A DNA stretch of 39,727 bases from Candidatus Cloacimonadota bacterium (GTDB taxonomy: Bacteria; Cloacimonadota; Cloacimonadia; JGIOTU-2). Below are positions 16,011 to 24,717 of the stretch, piece after piece. The notes under the pieces are model-generated. The model did not search any database, was not told where the DNA came from, and saw only the letters and a program-made list of their open reading frames with translations. A program made the translations under genes and the position numbers. Location of the stretch: positions 1 through 39,727 of the forward strand of contig JAYEOL010000063.1 in the NCBI GenBank assembly GCA_034722995.1, read 5' to 3'. How positions within the stretch are numbered: position 1 is the stretch's first letter; the number at the start of each line of letters is the position of its first letter.

Positions 16011-16029
16011 TATTATTATTTTTCTGCTG

Positions 16030-16923
16030 TTAGACTCTCTCCAGCATCTCAGTAATTTTTCCAATAACAAATTCAGGAGAGATGCCTTTCATACATTTCA
16101 TACTTGGGCAATCTGTCATTCTTTGATACGAAATATAACAAGGAGAGCAGTCAACTTTGTTGTAAATAGTAATATTTTCTGGATAAGCAGAACTTTCTGG
16201 CAAAATAAATCCTCCATAAATTATAATAGCAGGTGTATGAACAGCATATGCAAGGTGCATAAGTCCACCCTCCAAGCCAAGAAAGAATAAGCTTTGCTTA
16301 ATGATTCCAGCACTTTTACGAATTGGTAATCCTCGTTTATCTATCACATTTTCTAAAAGAGGGGTTTCTCTGCCGCCAATTTGAACAAATTTCATATCTG
16401 AGAAAATATTTACAACTTTCTGAAAATTATCAATACCCCATTCTTTTCTGTTAGCACAGAAGTCCTGCTTCCCAGATGGGCAAATTGAAATGTATTGAAA
16501 ATTAAGGTTTTCTTTTTGCCATCTTATCTCTTCCCCAGAAAAAAATAGGTCTAACTGCAAATCAAATTTTTTAACTTCCAAGCCTGTACTTTTTATAACC
16601 TGCTTAAGAATATGTTCACGATGATTGGAATCAATAATGTAGTATCTTTTAATGTGTCTTTTTGTTTTCATAATATGCTTGTTTACAGCAAAATAAACAT
16701 AAGGATTATTAACAAAAAGTTCTGGATATTTTGTCTCAACCACAATTTTCTTTTGTGGAAATCTGTTTTTTATCAATCTAATTTGAGCAGTGGTCATAAG
16801 AGCATCGCCAATTCCCCCTGTAGTTTTACCCGCAAAAACACAGGAATGTTCAAATAAAAGAAAGAAAAGCTTTAATGTTTGAAAAATGTTGGCTTTTTTA
16901 TTTGCTCTATTTAATTTACTCAT
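16030..16923 (-). CDS. Glycosyltransferase family 9 (heptosyltransferase-like)
   Basis: 297 residues. The GT-B fold signature of GT9 is visible: N-terminal GKTTGGIGDALMTTAQIRLI (donor/acceptor loop, usually G.iGD.....p.i), a central QIGGRETPLL strand, and C-terminal LGLEGGLMHLAYAVHTPAIIIYGG, the family nucleotide-binding end. A late cysteine group (CSPC, CPSMKC) is also typical of some GT9 members. It would add a heptose or other sugar to a lipopolysaccharide-type acceptor at the cytoplasmic face. It overlaps the disrupted pyruvyl transferase gene by 8 bases, so translation was probably coupled. Confidence 0.8.
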   Translation of the reverse strand: MSKLNRANKKANIFQTLKLFFLLFEHSCVFAGKTTGGIGDALMTTAQIRLIKNRFPQKKIVVETKYPELFVNNPYVYFAVNKHIMKTKRHIKRYYIIDSNHREHILKQVIKSTGLEVKKFDLQLDLFFSGEEIRWQKENLNFQYISICPSGKQDFCANRKEWGIDNFQKVVNIFSDMKFVQIGGRETPLLENVIDKRGLPIRKSAGIIKQSLFFLGLEGGLMHLAYAVHTPAIIIYGGFILPESSAYPENITIYNKVDCSPCYISYQRMTDCPSMKCMKGISPEFVIGKITEMLERV

Positions 16924-18058
16924 TTGAAATTCTGTAGTTTATCTCATCGGCTATCTTTTTCATTGATTCATCAAAAACTTCTTTCATTTTGTTTTTAACT
17001 TTCAGGAAGTTATCAAACGGGGATAAGTCACCAGAAAAGACTTTTTCAATTCTTGTGACAATTTTTTCATGGATATTGTTTTCATTATAATCCAGATTCC
17101 AATTTTCTAAAGAGAATGTTCTTGTGAATGACTGACCTCTTAAGTCAACATTTATGTTTAGAAAGGGGGTGCCCACCGATGCAGATAAAAGTGTGCCATG
17201 AAGTCGTGAACCCACAACCATAGTTGCTTGTCTATATAATTTATAGTAATCATCAACATAGTTGGAGAAAAAAATCTGATTTTGGCGGAATAACTCGGAA
17301 GCAATGGGTACATCTCTGTCATCATGGCAGGAGATTACGATTTTCTTATTATTAAAATATTTCATAATTTGGCTGATAATCGTATATAATTTTTTATACC
17401 GTTGAGAAAGTTTCTTTCTATTTACTGGAAAAGGAAAAGTAAGTATGATATTTGAGTCGTCGTTGAAATGCATTTTTTTATTCTCGTCTAAATAAAGGGA
17501 TGGGCATCCAGTCAGAATAGCTTTTGTGACTCCAATGGATTTTAGAAAGTCTAATGTTGCATCATCTCGGAGCGTAGAAACCAAAGCTTTTTTGTTAGTT
17601 TTACAGATGTCTTCTAAATATTTTTTCTTTTCTATTAAAGGTGGCTCATTTAAATTATTAGATGCGATACCAAGCCCTACAAGAAATAAAGGTGGATGTA
17701 ATTTTTGAATCTCTTTTCCATTAATTCTTAATGACCAGTTTTTATAATTATCGCTTCCTCCAACAATTACTGCATCCGCATATTTATTACTAAACCCAAT
17801 GTTTTCTTTTTGAAGACGAAAAGGAGCTCCTCATCCACGATTTATTGCACACGCTTTTGGAATAAAAATCGCATTGGGCAGATATTTTTTTAGATTTTTT
17901 CTAATTGACTGAATTACAAAATGGTCCCCAGCATTAAAAGTATGGGGACAATAGTGATGAATTATTATTGTTTCTCTTTTAAATTTCTTATTAATTCTTG
18001 CTTCTTTTTCATAATAGTTAATCTTTTTTCTAAAAATTTTTTGTACCATATTTTTCAT
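16916..18058 (-). pseudogene. Polysaccharide pyruvyl transferase-family gene interrupted by one in-frame TGA
   Basis: A single frame of 381 codons runs from ATG at 18058 to the stop at 16916, broken only by TGA at 17831-17833 (codon 76). The N-terminal part holds PHTFNAGDHFVIQSI, the usual N.GD..I start of the family. Right after the TGA the frame continues GAPFRLQKENIGFSNKYAD and AVIVGGSDNY, and later VVGSRLHGTLLSASVG, the family's C-terminal signature. I read every codon from 17830 to 17584 and found no other stop. AAGGTGAT before the ATG supports the start. The TGA could come from TGG (Trp) or an Arg codon by one substitution. A second, shorter start (TTG, 17584) would lack the nucleotide-binding half. 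The enzyme class transfers pyruvate ketals or related groups onto surface sugars. It sits 20 bases after a GT4 gene and overlaps the next GT9 gene. Confidence 0.85.
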
Positions 18059-18078
18059 TATAAATCACCTTGGTTTTC

Positions 18079-19230
18079 TTATAATTTTTCCAAAAAATTA
18101 ATTACTTTTTTTCCGCATTTTTCCCATAAGAATCTTTCTGCAGTTTTGTAAACATTTTCAGAAAGTTTTTCATATTTCTGTCTATCTTGTAATATTTTCT
18201 TCATTGCATTGGAGAATTCATTAACAGAATCAGCTGCAACAAGATAGCCGTCTCTACCATTTGTTGTGAAATCACGAATTGATGGAAGGTTTGAAGCAAT
18301 TATCGGTATTCCAAATGAAAGATAGTCAAATAGTTTGGAAGGTGCTGTTAAATATCTGTTGTAAAAAGTGTCTCTTAAGGGCAAAATACCAACTGAAACC
18401 TTAGAAAGATATTTCTTTAATTCAAGATAACTAAGCCAGCCAGTAATTTTACTCTGATTTTCTATCCCATATTTTTTTAATAATTTCTTTGCAAACAGTA
18501 TTTCTTTATCATCTCTTCCACCAATTAGGAGAAGTTGCCAATCTTTTTTTCTCACTTTTGCAAAAGCATTTACTGCCAATTCTACTCCTTTAAAAGCTTG
18601 AAAACTTCCAATATATGCTATCTGCTTTTTTATAAATCTATCTATAGGAGTATTTTGAATCTTAATAAGTCCCGGATGTCCAGCAAATATTGGTATCTTG
18701 AAATATTGCTGATAGAGTTCTTTCTGTGGTTCTTGTAAAGTTAGCATTCCATCCAAAAATGGTATAAATAATCTTTCCAAAATATGATGTTTAATCCTAT
18801 TGGCTGGATTCAGATCAGGTCTCTTTTTTAAATCAACATAAAAGTTATGTGATTGATATACAATTTTTATTCTTGTTAGTATTTTTAGTAAAAAGAGGTA
18901 TGGCAAAAATGCCGGGTCCCGAGTTATTATATAATCAAAATTCAGACTTCTATGTTTTTTGACAATCCAACTTATCGCTCTTAAGTACAAAAACTCGTTG
19001 GATTCATATCTGGAAAATTTTGCTGAGAAAAGTTTAATATGAAAATTGGGAAGTTGCTTTACATCAAAATATTGTTCTAATACTTTTTTAGGAGTTCCGA
19101 TGATATTTTTGCGGGCAATAAAATAAGTTTCAACTCCATTTTGTGCAAAGGCATAAGCATTGAAAGTTGAAAATACAGTTGCTGGCATATTTGAGGGGAA
19201 TTTTATTTTATTCAGATAAATTATTTTCAT
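18079..19230 (-). CDS. Glycosyltransferase family 4
   Basis: 383 residues, GT-B fold. The N-terminal half starts MKIIYLNKIKFPSNMPATVF; the donor half has IAYIGSFQAFKGVELAVNAF, LLIGGRDDKE, ITGWLSYLELKKYLSKVSVGILPL and APSKLFDYLSFGIPIIAS, the GT4 nucleotide-sugar-binding region. The family's EX7E motif is altered here to SKLFDY, as in a subset of GT4 members. It would add one sugar to the growing surface polysaccharide at the cytoplasmic membrane. It belongs to the same minus-strand cluster. The upstream gap to the next GT4 gene (240 bases) holds a large hairpin element, so it may be a separate transcription unit. No good ribosome-binding site. Confidence 0.8.
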   Translation of the reverse strand: MKIIYLNKIKFPSNMPATVFSTFNAYAFAQNGVETYFIARKNIIGTPKKVLEQYFDVKQLPNFHIKLFSAKFSRYESNEFLYLRAISWIVKKHRSLNFDYIITRDPAFLPYLFLLKILTRIKIVYQSHNFYVDLKKRPDLNPANRIKHHILERLFIPFLDGMLTLQEPQKELYQQYFKIPIFAGHPGLIKIQNTPIDRFIKKQIAYIGSFQAFKGVELAVNAFAKVRKKDWQLLLIGGRDDKEILFAKKLLKKYGIENQSKITGWLSYLELKKYLSKVSVGILPLRDTFYNRYLTAPSKLFDYLSFGIPIIASNLPSIRDFTTNGRDGYLVAADSVNEFSNAMKKILQDRQKYEKLSENVYKTAERFLWEKCGKKVINFLEKL

Positions 19231-19250
19231 ATAAAAATAGCACGCAGATT

Positions 19251-19362
19251 ACACACCCCGTCCGCCAGCTGGGGGATAAATCGGGATCCACCCCTCTTAA
19301 GAGGGGATTTTTAGAAATTCCCCTCTATCAAGAGGGGATACGGCTTCAGCCGAGGGGTGTGT
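19251..19362. repeat. 112-base cruciform-type intergenic element
   Basis: Outer arms ACACACCCC (19251-19259) and GGGGTGTGT (19354-19362) are complementary. Inside are three further hairpins: CCCCTCTT/AAGAGGGG (19291-19306, perfect), CCCCTCT (19320-19326) with AGAGGGG (19331-19337), and CGGCTTCAGCCG (19341-19352). A GATAAATCGGGATC fragment of the CCCGAT family lies at 19275-19288. It is GC-rich in an AT-rich region and probably a non-autonomous mobile repeat. Confidence 0.75.
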
Positions 19363-19384
19363 TATTTTCATACTCCTTTGCCTG

Positions 19385-19414
19385 CCCCGTTAAATCTTTT
19401 CCTATTTAATGGGG
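19385..19414. repeat. CCCCGTTAAAT/ATTTAATGGGG hairpin
   Basis: An 11-bp stem (19385-19395 with 19404-19414, one G-T pair) and an 8-base loop, between the 112-base element and the next GT4 gene end. It is followed by a run of T at 19423-19430. It may end plus-strand transcription, or minus-strand transcription of the gene at 19471-20625. Confidence 0.5.
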
Positions 19415-19470
19415 TGGTCCGATTTTTTTTCGGGATATGTATGTTTCATATAATTAAGATTTTTAGTTAA

Positions 19471-20625
19471 TTATAGTTCATATTTTTTTAAAAAGATTGA
19501 TTCCTCCATTTTTTTTGTAATTACATCCCATGTGTAATGCTTTAGAACCCTGCTTCTTCCCTGTCTTCCAATATTATTTGCTAATGATGAATTTTCAAGC
19601 AGTAGAATAAGTTTGTTTGCGATTTCATCAATGTCCATTGGATTGACTAAAAATCCTGTTTTTCCGTCAACAATGGCATCCTCAACACCACCGGATCTAC
19701 CACCAATGACAGGCTTTTCGCAAGCATTTGCTTCTAAATATGTAATTCCAAAACCTTCTGAATCACCTGTCTTTTTATCATATCTACTTGGCATAATGTA
19801 AACATCTGCAAGATTATAGTAAATATTTAACTCTTCATCTGATAGTTTATTTGTAAAAATTACATATTTTTTTAATTTTAATTGATTTATCAATTTCCTT
19901 AACAGTAAATAATATTTTTCGTGCCATGGTCCACATATTAAATATCTAACATTTTGAATTTTTCTGATTACTTGTGGCAAAGCTTTTATTACGGCATCAT
20001 GTCCCTTTCTTTCGATCACACGGGACAAGGTTAATATTACTTTGCAACCTTCTAAATGATGTTTATGTAAATATTCTTTTTCTACTTTTGGATAAAATTT
20101 ATTAATATCCACACCATTAGGAAAAACATAAATCTTTTTTGATGGAATACCTAGCTTTGCCGATAAATAGTTTTTTGTAAACCTACTTACAGCGATTATA
20201 TAATTACTTCTCGTAAGAGTGTATCGCAACCAGAATTTTTTTAAATAAGTCATTTTACGAGTAACATCCAACCCATGAGCTACGGCTATTAAAGGTATCA
20301 TACTTTTCATACAATAATTTACTACTCCTCGTGCACAATTCCATGTTGTGGCAATAATTATACTCGGTTTTTGATTACTCTCTAAGTGACTCTTAAGTGA
20401 AGTGTTCCAATAATAAGACATTAATTTTTTCCAATACTTTTTATCTATATAAATAACTTCAAAATTTACATTAGACAATTTAATTTTTCCATATTTTGGA
20501 AAATAACGAGTCATCAAGGTAACAGTATGTCCAGCTTTAGAAAGACTTTTTGCAACGCCCATTGCCCATTGTACAATACCACCTATATTTGGTGGAAAAT
20601 CTTCAGATAATATAAGAATTTTCAT
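19471..20625 (-). CDS. Glycosyltransferase family 4 (PimB/WbnK-like)
   Basis: 384 residues. The N-terminus MKILILSEDFPPNIGGIVQW is the classic GT4 acceptor loop with the GG(I/V) motif. The donor domain has VFPNGVDINKFYP, ILTLSRVIERKGHDAVIKAL, a YLICGPW strand and the EX7E motif in DSEGFGITYLEANACEKPVIGG followed by GGVEDAIVDGKTGFLV. All elements for an NDP-sugar-using retaining enzyme are present. It acts on a polysaccharide or lipid-linked acceptor at the inner membrane. It is second in a run of glycosyltransferases on this strand, 68 bases after the GT9 gene at 20694-21761. Sugar specificity cannot be told. Confidence 0.85.
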   Translation of the reverse strand: MKILILSEDFPPNIGGIVQWAMGVAKSLSKAGHTVTLMTRYFPKYGKIKLSNVNFEVIYIDKKYWKKLMSYYWNTSLKSHLESNQKPSIIIATTWNCARGVVNYCMKSMIPLIAVAHGLDVTRKMTYLKKFWLRYTLTRSNYIIAVSRFTKNYLSAKLGIPSKKIYVFPNGVDINKFYPKVEKEYLHKHHLEGCKVILTLSRVIERKGHDAVIKALPQVIRKIQNVRYLICGPWHEKYYLLLRKLINQLKLKKYVIFTNKLSDEELNIYYNLADVYIMPSRYDKKTGDSEGFGITYLEANACEKPVIGGRSGGVEDAIVDGKTGFLVNPMDIDEIANKLILLLENSSLANNIGRQGRSRVLKHYTWDVITKKMEESIFLKKYEL

Positions 20626-20693
20626 TTATCTTTCAGCCATACCGCTTATATAAATTATACTTTGCTTCTCATTGAAAGTATTGTTTTTGATTC

Positions 20694-21761
20694 TTAAATA
20701 ATGGTTAATATGTTGTTAATTATAGAACGACATTTTTTTACAACAATGGAATTTGGAATACTGTTAATATCATTAGTTGGACTGGAGATAATATACATTT
20801 TCTTATTTTCTTTATAAAATCTTTTGATATTATCAACATTTTTTTGGAATAACCCTATAGTTGAAATGTTGTTAATATGTGCAAGATGCAAAATGGAGGT
20901 ATCGGGCGTAACCATTAAATCCAGATGAGATATATAGCTATTCAGTTTAATAATATCTCGCACTTTTTTCATTATATATACATTTTTATATCTACTTGAA
21001 ATCCTTTTCATTATATCTTTTTTATCAGGCATCCCAAAGAGCAAGAAGGATGCATCTTGATTTGAAATATTTTCAAAGAATTGCAGCCATTTCTTTTCTT
21101 TCCATTCACGGAATTTGCTTCCTGCTGAAAGATTTATGCCGACTAAAGGCTTCTTAAATCTTTGAAAATATTTTTCAATCTGGTTATTTTTCGGTTTGGG
21201 CAGCTTAGGTATTAAGACTTCCTCGGTAATTCTTATATTGAAAAGTTTACAAATTGAAAGATTTTTTTCCACAATATAAGTATGAAATGGTATATCAAAA
21301 AGATAATCATAAAACTTTTGGTTGTGGAAGCCTTTTAATCCAATTTTATAATTCGCATTAATTATTGCCGTTAAGATTAAAAATGTTCTTGATGAATGGT
21401 CTTTGGGATTGTATAAAATATCAAATTTGCGATGTTTTATTTCCTTATAGAATTGCCAATAGTTTAATTTCGGACAAATGACTTCATCAACATCTGGCAA
21501 TTGAGAGAAAAGTTTATGATTATATTTAGAAGCAAGAACAGTGATATAAATGTTGGGAAAATACTTTTTTAATAATGGAAAAAGAGGTGTCAGTAAGATA
21601 AAATCTCCAATCTTTTCTTGAGCAATAATACAAATTGTTGAGGGGTCCTCTGATAGATGATGTTCCCGACGCGGTTTTACAAAAAATTCCATCAATATGA
21701 AGATGCATTTCTTAAACAGTCGCTTAAAATAAGTTTTGATTTCCTTAAGAAGAAGTCTCAT
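20694..21761 (-). CDS. Glycosyltransferase family 9 (ADP-heptose:LPS heptosyltransferase-like)
   Basis: 355 residues. IIAQEKIGDFILLTPLFPLLKKYFP is the GT9 N-terminal motif (iGD...tP.l..l), followed by a strand FDILYNPKDHSSR, then GINLSAGSKFREWKEKKW, LLFGMPDKKDI, and MVTPDTSILHLAHINNISTIGLF, the donor-binding D(T/S)...H.A motif. Related enzymes (WaaC, WaaF, RfaQ) extend the inner core of lipopolysaccharide with heptose. This supports an outer membrane lipopolysaccharide context, but whether heptose is the donor is unknown. It overlaps the next upstream gene by 17 bases. Confidence 0.85.
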   Translation of the reverse strand: MRLLLKEIKTYFKRLFKKCIFILMEFFVKPRREHHLSEDPSTICIIAQEKIGDFILLTPLFPLLKKYFPNIYITVLASKYNHKLFSQLPDVDEVICPKLNYWQFYKEIKHRKFDILYNPKDHSSRTFLILTAIINANYKIGLKGFHNQKFYDYLFDIPFHTYIVEKNLSICKLFNIRITEEVLIPKLPKPKNNQIEKYFQRFKKPLVGINLSAGSKFREWKEKKWLQFFENISNQDASFLLFGMPDKKDIMKRISSRYKNVYIMKKVRDIIKLNSYISHLDLMVTPDTSILHLAHINNISTIGLFQKNVDNIKRFYKENKKMYIISSPTNDINSIPNSIVVKKCRSIINNILTII

Positions 21762-22812
21762 CTACTACCTCATATAGAAATTCCTCCAGCTGGCATCTCA
21801 TATTCTCTGGGGAGAATAAATTTTTAACTGTTGTGCACCCAGTCTTACCAATTTCAGATAATTTGTTTTGATTTTTGATGATTTCAGCCAAGAGTTTAGC
21901 AATTTTCTCAGGATTAGTTGAATGTGTTAGAAATCCATTTTCCCCATTTTTGATGAATTCGACTGAGCCACCAGCATCAGAAGTTAGAACAGGAACTCCT
22001 ATCATCATTGCCTCAATCAATGCATTAGAGATACCCTCATTTGCGGACAGCAACACAAACAAGTCTGTATCTGCTACAATTTTTAGCGGATTTTCCATAA
22101 ATCCCCAAAATTTAACCTTTTCCTGTAATCCCAAATTTTTTACCTGATTCTTTAGCATTATTTCACTTCTTCCTGAACCAACGATATTTAATTTTATATT
22201 ATTTTTTAATGATTGGGGGAGTTTGGATAGCGATTCAATCAAAAGATGAAAACCTTTTCGCTTTGTTAACATTCCCACACTTGAGATAGAGAATCCATTT
22301 GCAGTTTTTGAGGGTATTTTAGAATTATTTTTTAATTCTATACCATTATAGATAACTTTAATCTTATTCAAATCAATAAATTTATATTTGTTTAAGTTTT
22401 GCCTTATTCTATGGGCATTGACTATAATTCCGTCGCAGAGTATATTATAAACCAATTTATGCCAGATTGGGAAATTCATTTTTCTTACGATTCCCAAACG
22501 CAAAACATTCTTTATTCTGAACAGTTTTGCTAAAATTCCACATATAAAATATTCTTTTTTTTTTGTAGAAATTATAATATCAATTTTTTTCTTTCTGATA
22601 AATCTTGATAGTTTAATATATGTAATTGGGTCAAACAAATTTAAAAAAGGTGCGGTAAATTTGTAGATATTTTTCCCGAACTTATCGCCCAATTCTTTTC
22701 TTCTGTAGCAAAGAAAGACTTTGTGATTTTTGTTTAGCTCTTTCATTGCCATTGATGTCCATTTTTCATTTCCCCCCCAGATTTTTGCTGAACAAACAAA
22801 AAGCAATCTCAT
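21745..22812 (-). CDS. Glycosyltransferase family 4
   Basis: 355 residues. N-terminus MRLLFVCSAKIWGGNEKW (GG loop); mid-region VIYNGIELK; donor domain GFSISSVGMLTKRKGFHLLIESL, LNIVGSGRSE, VKFWGFMENPLKIVADTDLFVLLS and the EX7E motif in NEGISNALIEAMMIGVPVL followed by SDAGGSVEFI. It overlaps the downstream GT9 gene by 17 bases and the upstream GT4 gene by 4 (ATGA), so the three are translationally coupled. It resembles its upstream neighbour in its start (both have IWGG/KWGG followed by NEKW or GEKW), which suggests an old duplication. Confidence 0.85.
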   Translation of the reverse strand: MRLLFVCSAKIWGGNEKWTSMAMKELNKNHKVFLCYRRKELGDKFGKNIYKFTAPFLNLFDPITYIKLSRFIRKKKIDIIISTKKKEYFICGILAKLFRIKNVLRLGIVRKMNFPIWHKLVYNILCDGIIVNAHRIRQNLNKYKFIDLNKIKVIYNGIELKNNSKIPSKTANGFSISSVGMLTKRKGFHLLIESLSKLPQSLKNNIKLNIVGSGRSEIMLKNQVKNLGLQEKVKFWGFMENPLKIVADTDLFVLLSANEGISNALIEAMMIGVPVLTSDAGGSVEFIKNGENGFLTHSTNPEKIAKLLAEIIKNQNKLSEIGKTGCTTVKNLFSPENMRCQLEEFLYEVVDETSS

Positions 22813-23906
22813 TTTGCTTTTTTTTGTAATTTTTCACTTAGAAAAGATTCTAAATTATCTATCATTTTTTTATAAGTAAATTTAGTTTCAACTCTTTTTT
22901 TACCTGCTTTGCCCATTCTTCTACATAATTCTTTATCAGAAAGTAGGATAGACAACTTATTATAGAATGCTTGTGAATTTTTAAGTGGCACAATAAAACC
23001 AGTCTCACCATCTATCATAAGTTCACGAGTGCCATTTACATCCGTGGCTATCACAGGCTTAGCAACAGACATCGCTTCCATTACAACATTTGGCATCCCT
23101 TCAAATAATGATGGAAGTATGAAGATATCTGATATTTTTAATATAGGGAAAAAGTCATCATAAAAGCCTATTAGTCTTACATAATTTTCTAAGCCATCAT
23201 CTTTTATTGCTTGGAGCAAATTATTTTTTAGTTTTCCTTTTCCGGCAATCAAAAAAATCCAATCATTGTTGTGTTTTTTAGCAATCTTTGCTGTTTTGAT
23301 AAGATAGATAAAACCTTTTTGTTTAGATAATCTTCCTGCACTGAGAATAATTTTTTTATTTTTTGTAAAAGGTAATTCTTCTTCAATAGGATAATTAGGA
23401 ATATTTTTATTCGTTTTTATTCCGTTGTAAATTACTTTAACAAAATCATCATTAAACCATCCATATTTCATATAGGCATCTTTAATTGTTTGGCTATTTG
23501 TGATAATTCCATCTGTTAAATTGAGTAATGTGATTTTATGTTTTAATTTCTTACCACAAAGTTGAATCCCATGCCTTGCGAAAATTAGAGGAGTTTTTGC
23601 CAATCTTCCTGCCAATCCTGCTGCTCTGACATCCTTGTTCAAATTGCAAATCAAAACATCAATCTTGTTCGTTAATAAGAATTTTTTTATTTTGTAAGTA
23701 TTTGTAGGGCTAAAATCAGAATGTATATTAACGCCAACAGTTTTTATTCCTTCTTTGCTTGCTTTTTCCATTAAGATGGAGTTTTTTTTGCAACCAAGAA
23801 AGACATTATGATTTCTTTCTGCTAAACCTTTTGCTGCTTTAACCATCCATTTTTCGCCACCACCCCATTTTCTTTTTCCAATAGAATTTGAAAATAATAT
23901 ATTCAT
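22809..23906 (-). CDS. Glycosyltransferase family 4
   Basis: 365 residues. N-terminus MNILFSNSIGKRKWGGGEKW; VIYNGIKTN; ILSAGRLSKQKGFIYLIKTA; FLIAGKGKL; VRLIGFYDDFFPILKISDIFILPSLFEGMPNVVMEAMSV region carries EX7E, then ATDVNGTRELMIDGETGFIV. Complete GT-B enzyme. First gene of the coupled run 16030-23906, preceded by a promoter candidate at 24011-24039. The N-terminal WGGGEKWM motif is shared with the next gene (WGGNEKWT), consistent with duplication. Confidence 0.85.
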   Translation of the reverse strand: MNILFSNSIGKRKWGGGEKWMVKAAKGLAERNHNVFLGCKKNSILMEKASKEGIKTVGVNIHSDFSPTNTYKIKKFLLTNKIDVLICNLNKDVRAAGLAGRLAKTPLIFARHGIQLCGKKLKHKITLLNLTDGIITNSQTIKDAYMKYGWFNDDFVKVIYNGIKTNKNIPNYPIEEELPFTKNKKIILSAGRLSKQKGFIYLIKTAKIAKKHNNDWIFLIAGKGKLKNNLLQAIKDDGLENYVRLIGFYDDFFPILKISDIFILPSLFEGMPNVVMEAMSVAKPVIATDVNGTRELMIDGETGFIVPLKNSQAFYNKLSILLSDKELCRRMGKAGKKRVETKFTYKKMIDNLESFLSEKLQKKAK

Positions 23907-24010
23907 TTTATTATATATCTTTAGTTTTGATTATCTTCATCACCTTTGGCAATGGCAATAATAAATTCATCCACTATCAGCAGGATAGATTTTATCATTT
24001 CAATAACAGG

Positions 24011-24039
24011 ATAATATAATTTAATTCCATTACGGACAA
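24011..24039 (-). promoter_or_regulatory. Candidate promoter of the glycosyltransferase operon
   Basis: Read on the minus strand: TTGTCC (24039-24034), a 17-base spacer, TATTAT (24016-24011). It lies about 105 bases before the ATG at 23906. Confidence 0.35.
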
Positions 24040-24165
24040 AGGAAAATCCACTAATTTTCAATTACTTACCCTTCATATCGCATATCATATATTGTTAAAT
24101 ATTTATGAGTTTACTATAAAAATGTTCAAAAATGCAATATTCTGAAATTTCTTCTAAATTGGATA

Positions 24166-24205
24166 AACTGTTTCATGCCAAAGACAGATCTTTAGGGAAA
24201 CAGTT
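24166..24205 (-). terminator. Inverted repeat after the TagD-like gene
   Basis: AACTGTTTC (24166-24174) pairs with GAAACAGTT (24197-24205), and AAAGA (24080-type arm at 24180-24184) pairs with TCTTT (24189-24193) inside it. It lies 55 bases past the TagD-like stop. No strong T-run follows on that strand, so a terminator role is uncertain. Confidence 0.35.
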
Positions 24206-24259
24206 ACGATTTTTTAACCTATGAGAAGTTAATAAAAACCTATTTTGGCAATAACCATT

Positions 24260-24682
24260 TTAACGGTTTCTCATCATACTGATCTGACTTTTTAGAATGG
24301 ACTCATTCATTTTTTTTACTTCAGTTGTTGAAATGCTATCTGTTCTTTTTAGGTAAAACACCTTGCAATAATGATTAAGAAAATCAAATTTTCCTTCCCA
24401 ATCGTCACCCATTACAAAAACATCAATATCATATTTTTTAATATCTTCTATTTTCTGTTCCCAATTCTCTTCAGGAATAACCTTATCAACATATTTTATT
24501 GCTTTAACAATTTTGGAGCGGTGTTCATAAGGATAGACACATTTTTTCCCTTTTACAGCGTTAAATTCATCTGTTGAAACTGCAACTATCAAATAATCTC
24601 CAAGCTGTTTAGCTCTTTCTAATATTCTTAAATGTCCGTAATGGAACAGGTCAAATGTTCCATAGGTAATTACTTTTTTCAT
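24260..24682 (-). CDS. tagD: Glycerol-3-phosphate cytidylyltransferase-like protein (TagD-type)
   Basis: 140 residues, the usual length for TagD. Signatures: ITYGTFDLFHYGHLRILERAK (with HXGH as HYGH), VSTDEFNAVKGKK, EENWEQKIEDIKKY, FVMGDDWEGKFDFL and RTDSISTTEVKK, the closing STT nucleotide-binding motif. The enzyme makes CDP-glycerol from sn-glycerol 3-phosphate and CTP. In Gram-positives this feeds teichoic acid; in a Gram-negative-type cell it may supply glycerol phosphate for capsule or O-antigen decoration. No CDP-glycerol glycerophosphotransferase is seen in the window. It lies between butyrate kinase (35 bases) and the glycosyltransferase run. Confidence 0.88.
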   Translation of the reverse strand: MKKVITYGTFDLFHYGHLRILERAKQLGDYLIVAVSTDEFNAVKGKKCVYPYEHRSKIVKAIKYVDKVIPEENWEQKIEDIKKYDIDVFVMGDDWEGKFDFLNHYCKVFYLKRTDSISTTEVKKMNESILKSQISMMRNR

Positions 24683-24717
24683 TGACTCTACTTGTATAAT
24701 TTAAGTTCAATCGCTAA

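Larger units (their letters stand above)
23907..24259. other. 353-base gap upstream of the glycosyltransferase run
   Basis: AT-rich, no credible coding frame. It holds a promoter candidate (24011-24039, minus) and an inverted repeat (24166-24205) downstream of the TagD-like gene. Nothing else stands out. Confidence 0.6.

Noticed and set aside
15911-16070. Longer start for the clostripain-type protease at 16070
   Set aside because: It adds 20 residues before an ideal signal peptide and overlaps the preceding glycosyltransferase gene; the ATG at 16010 is better.
16916-17584. A separate 222-residue gene starting at TTG 17584
   Set aside because: The frame is open upstream to the TGA at 17831 and the residues before the TTG match the same family, so this is the back half of one interrupted gene.
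17831-17833. TGA as a selenocysteine codon
   Set aside because: The 40 bases after it show only the short self-complementary GGAGCTCC and no bacterial SECIS-type stem with a loop. The enzyme family is not known to use selenocysteine.
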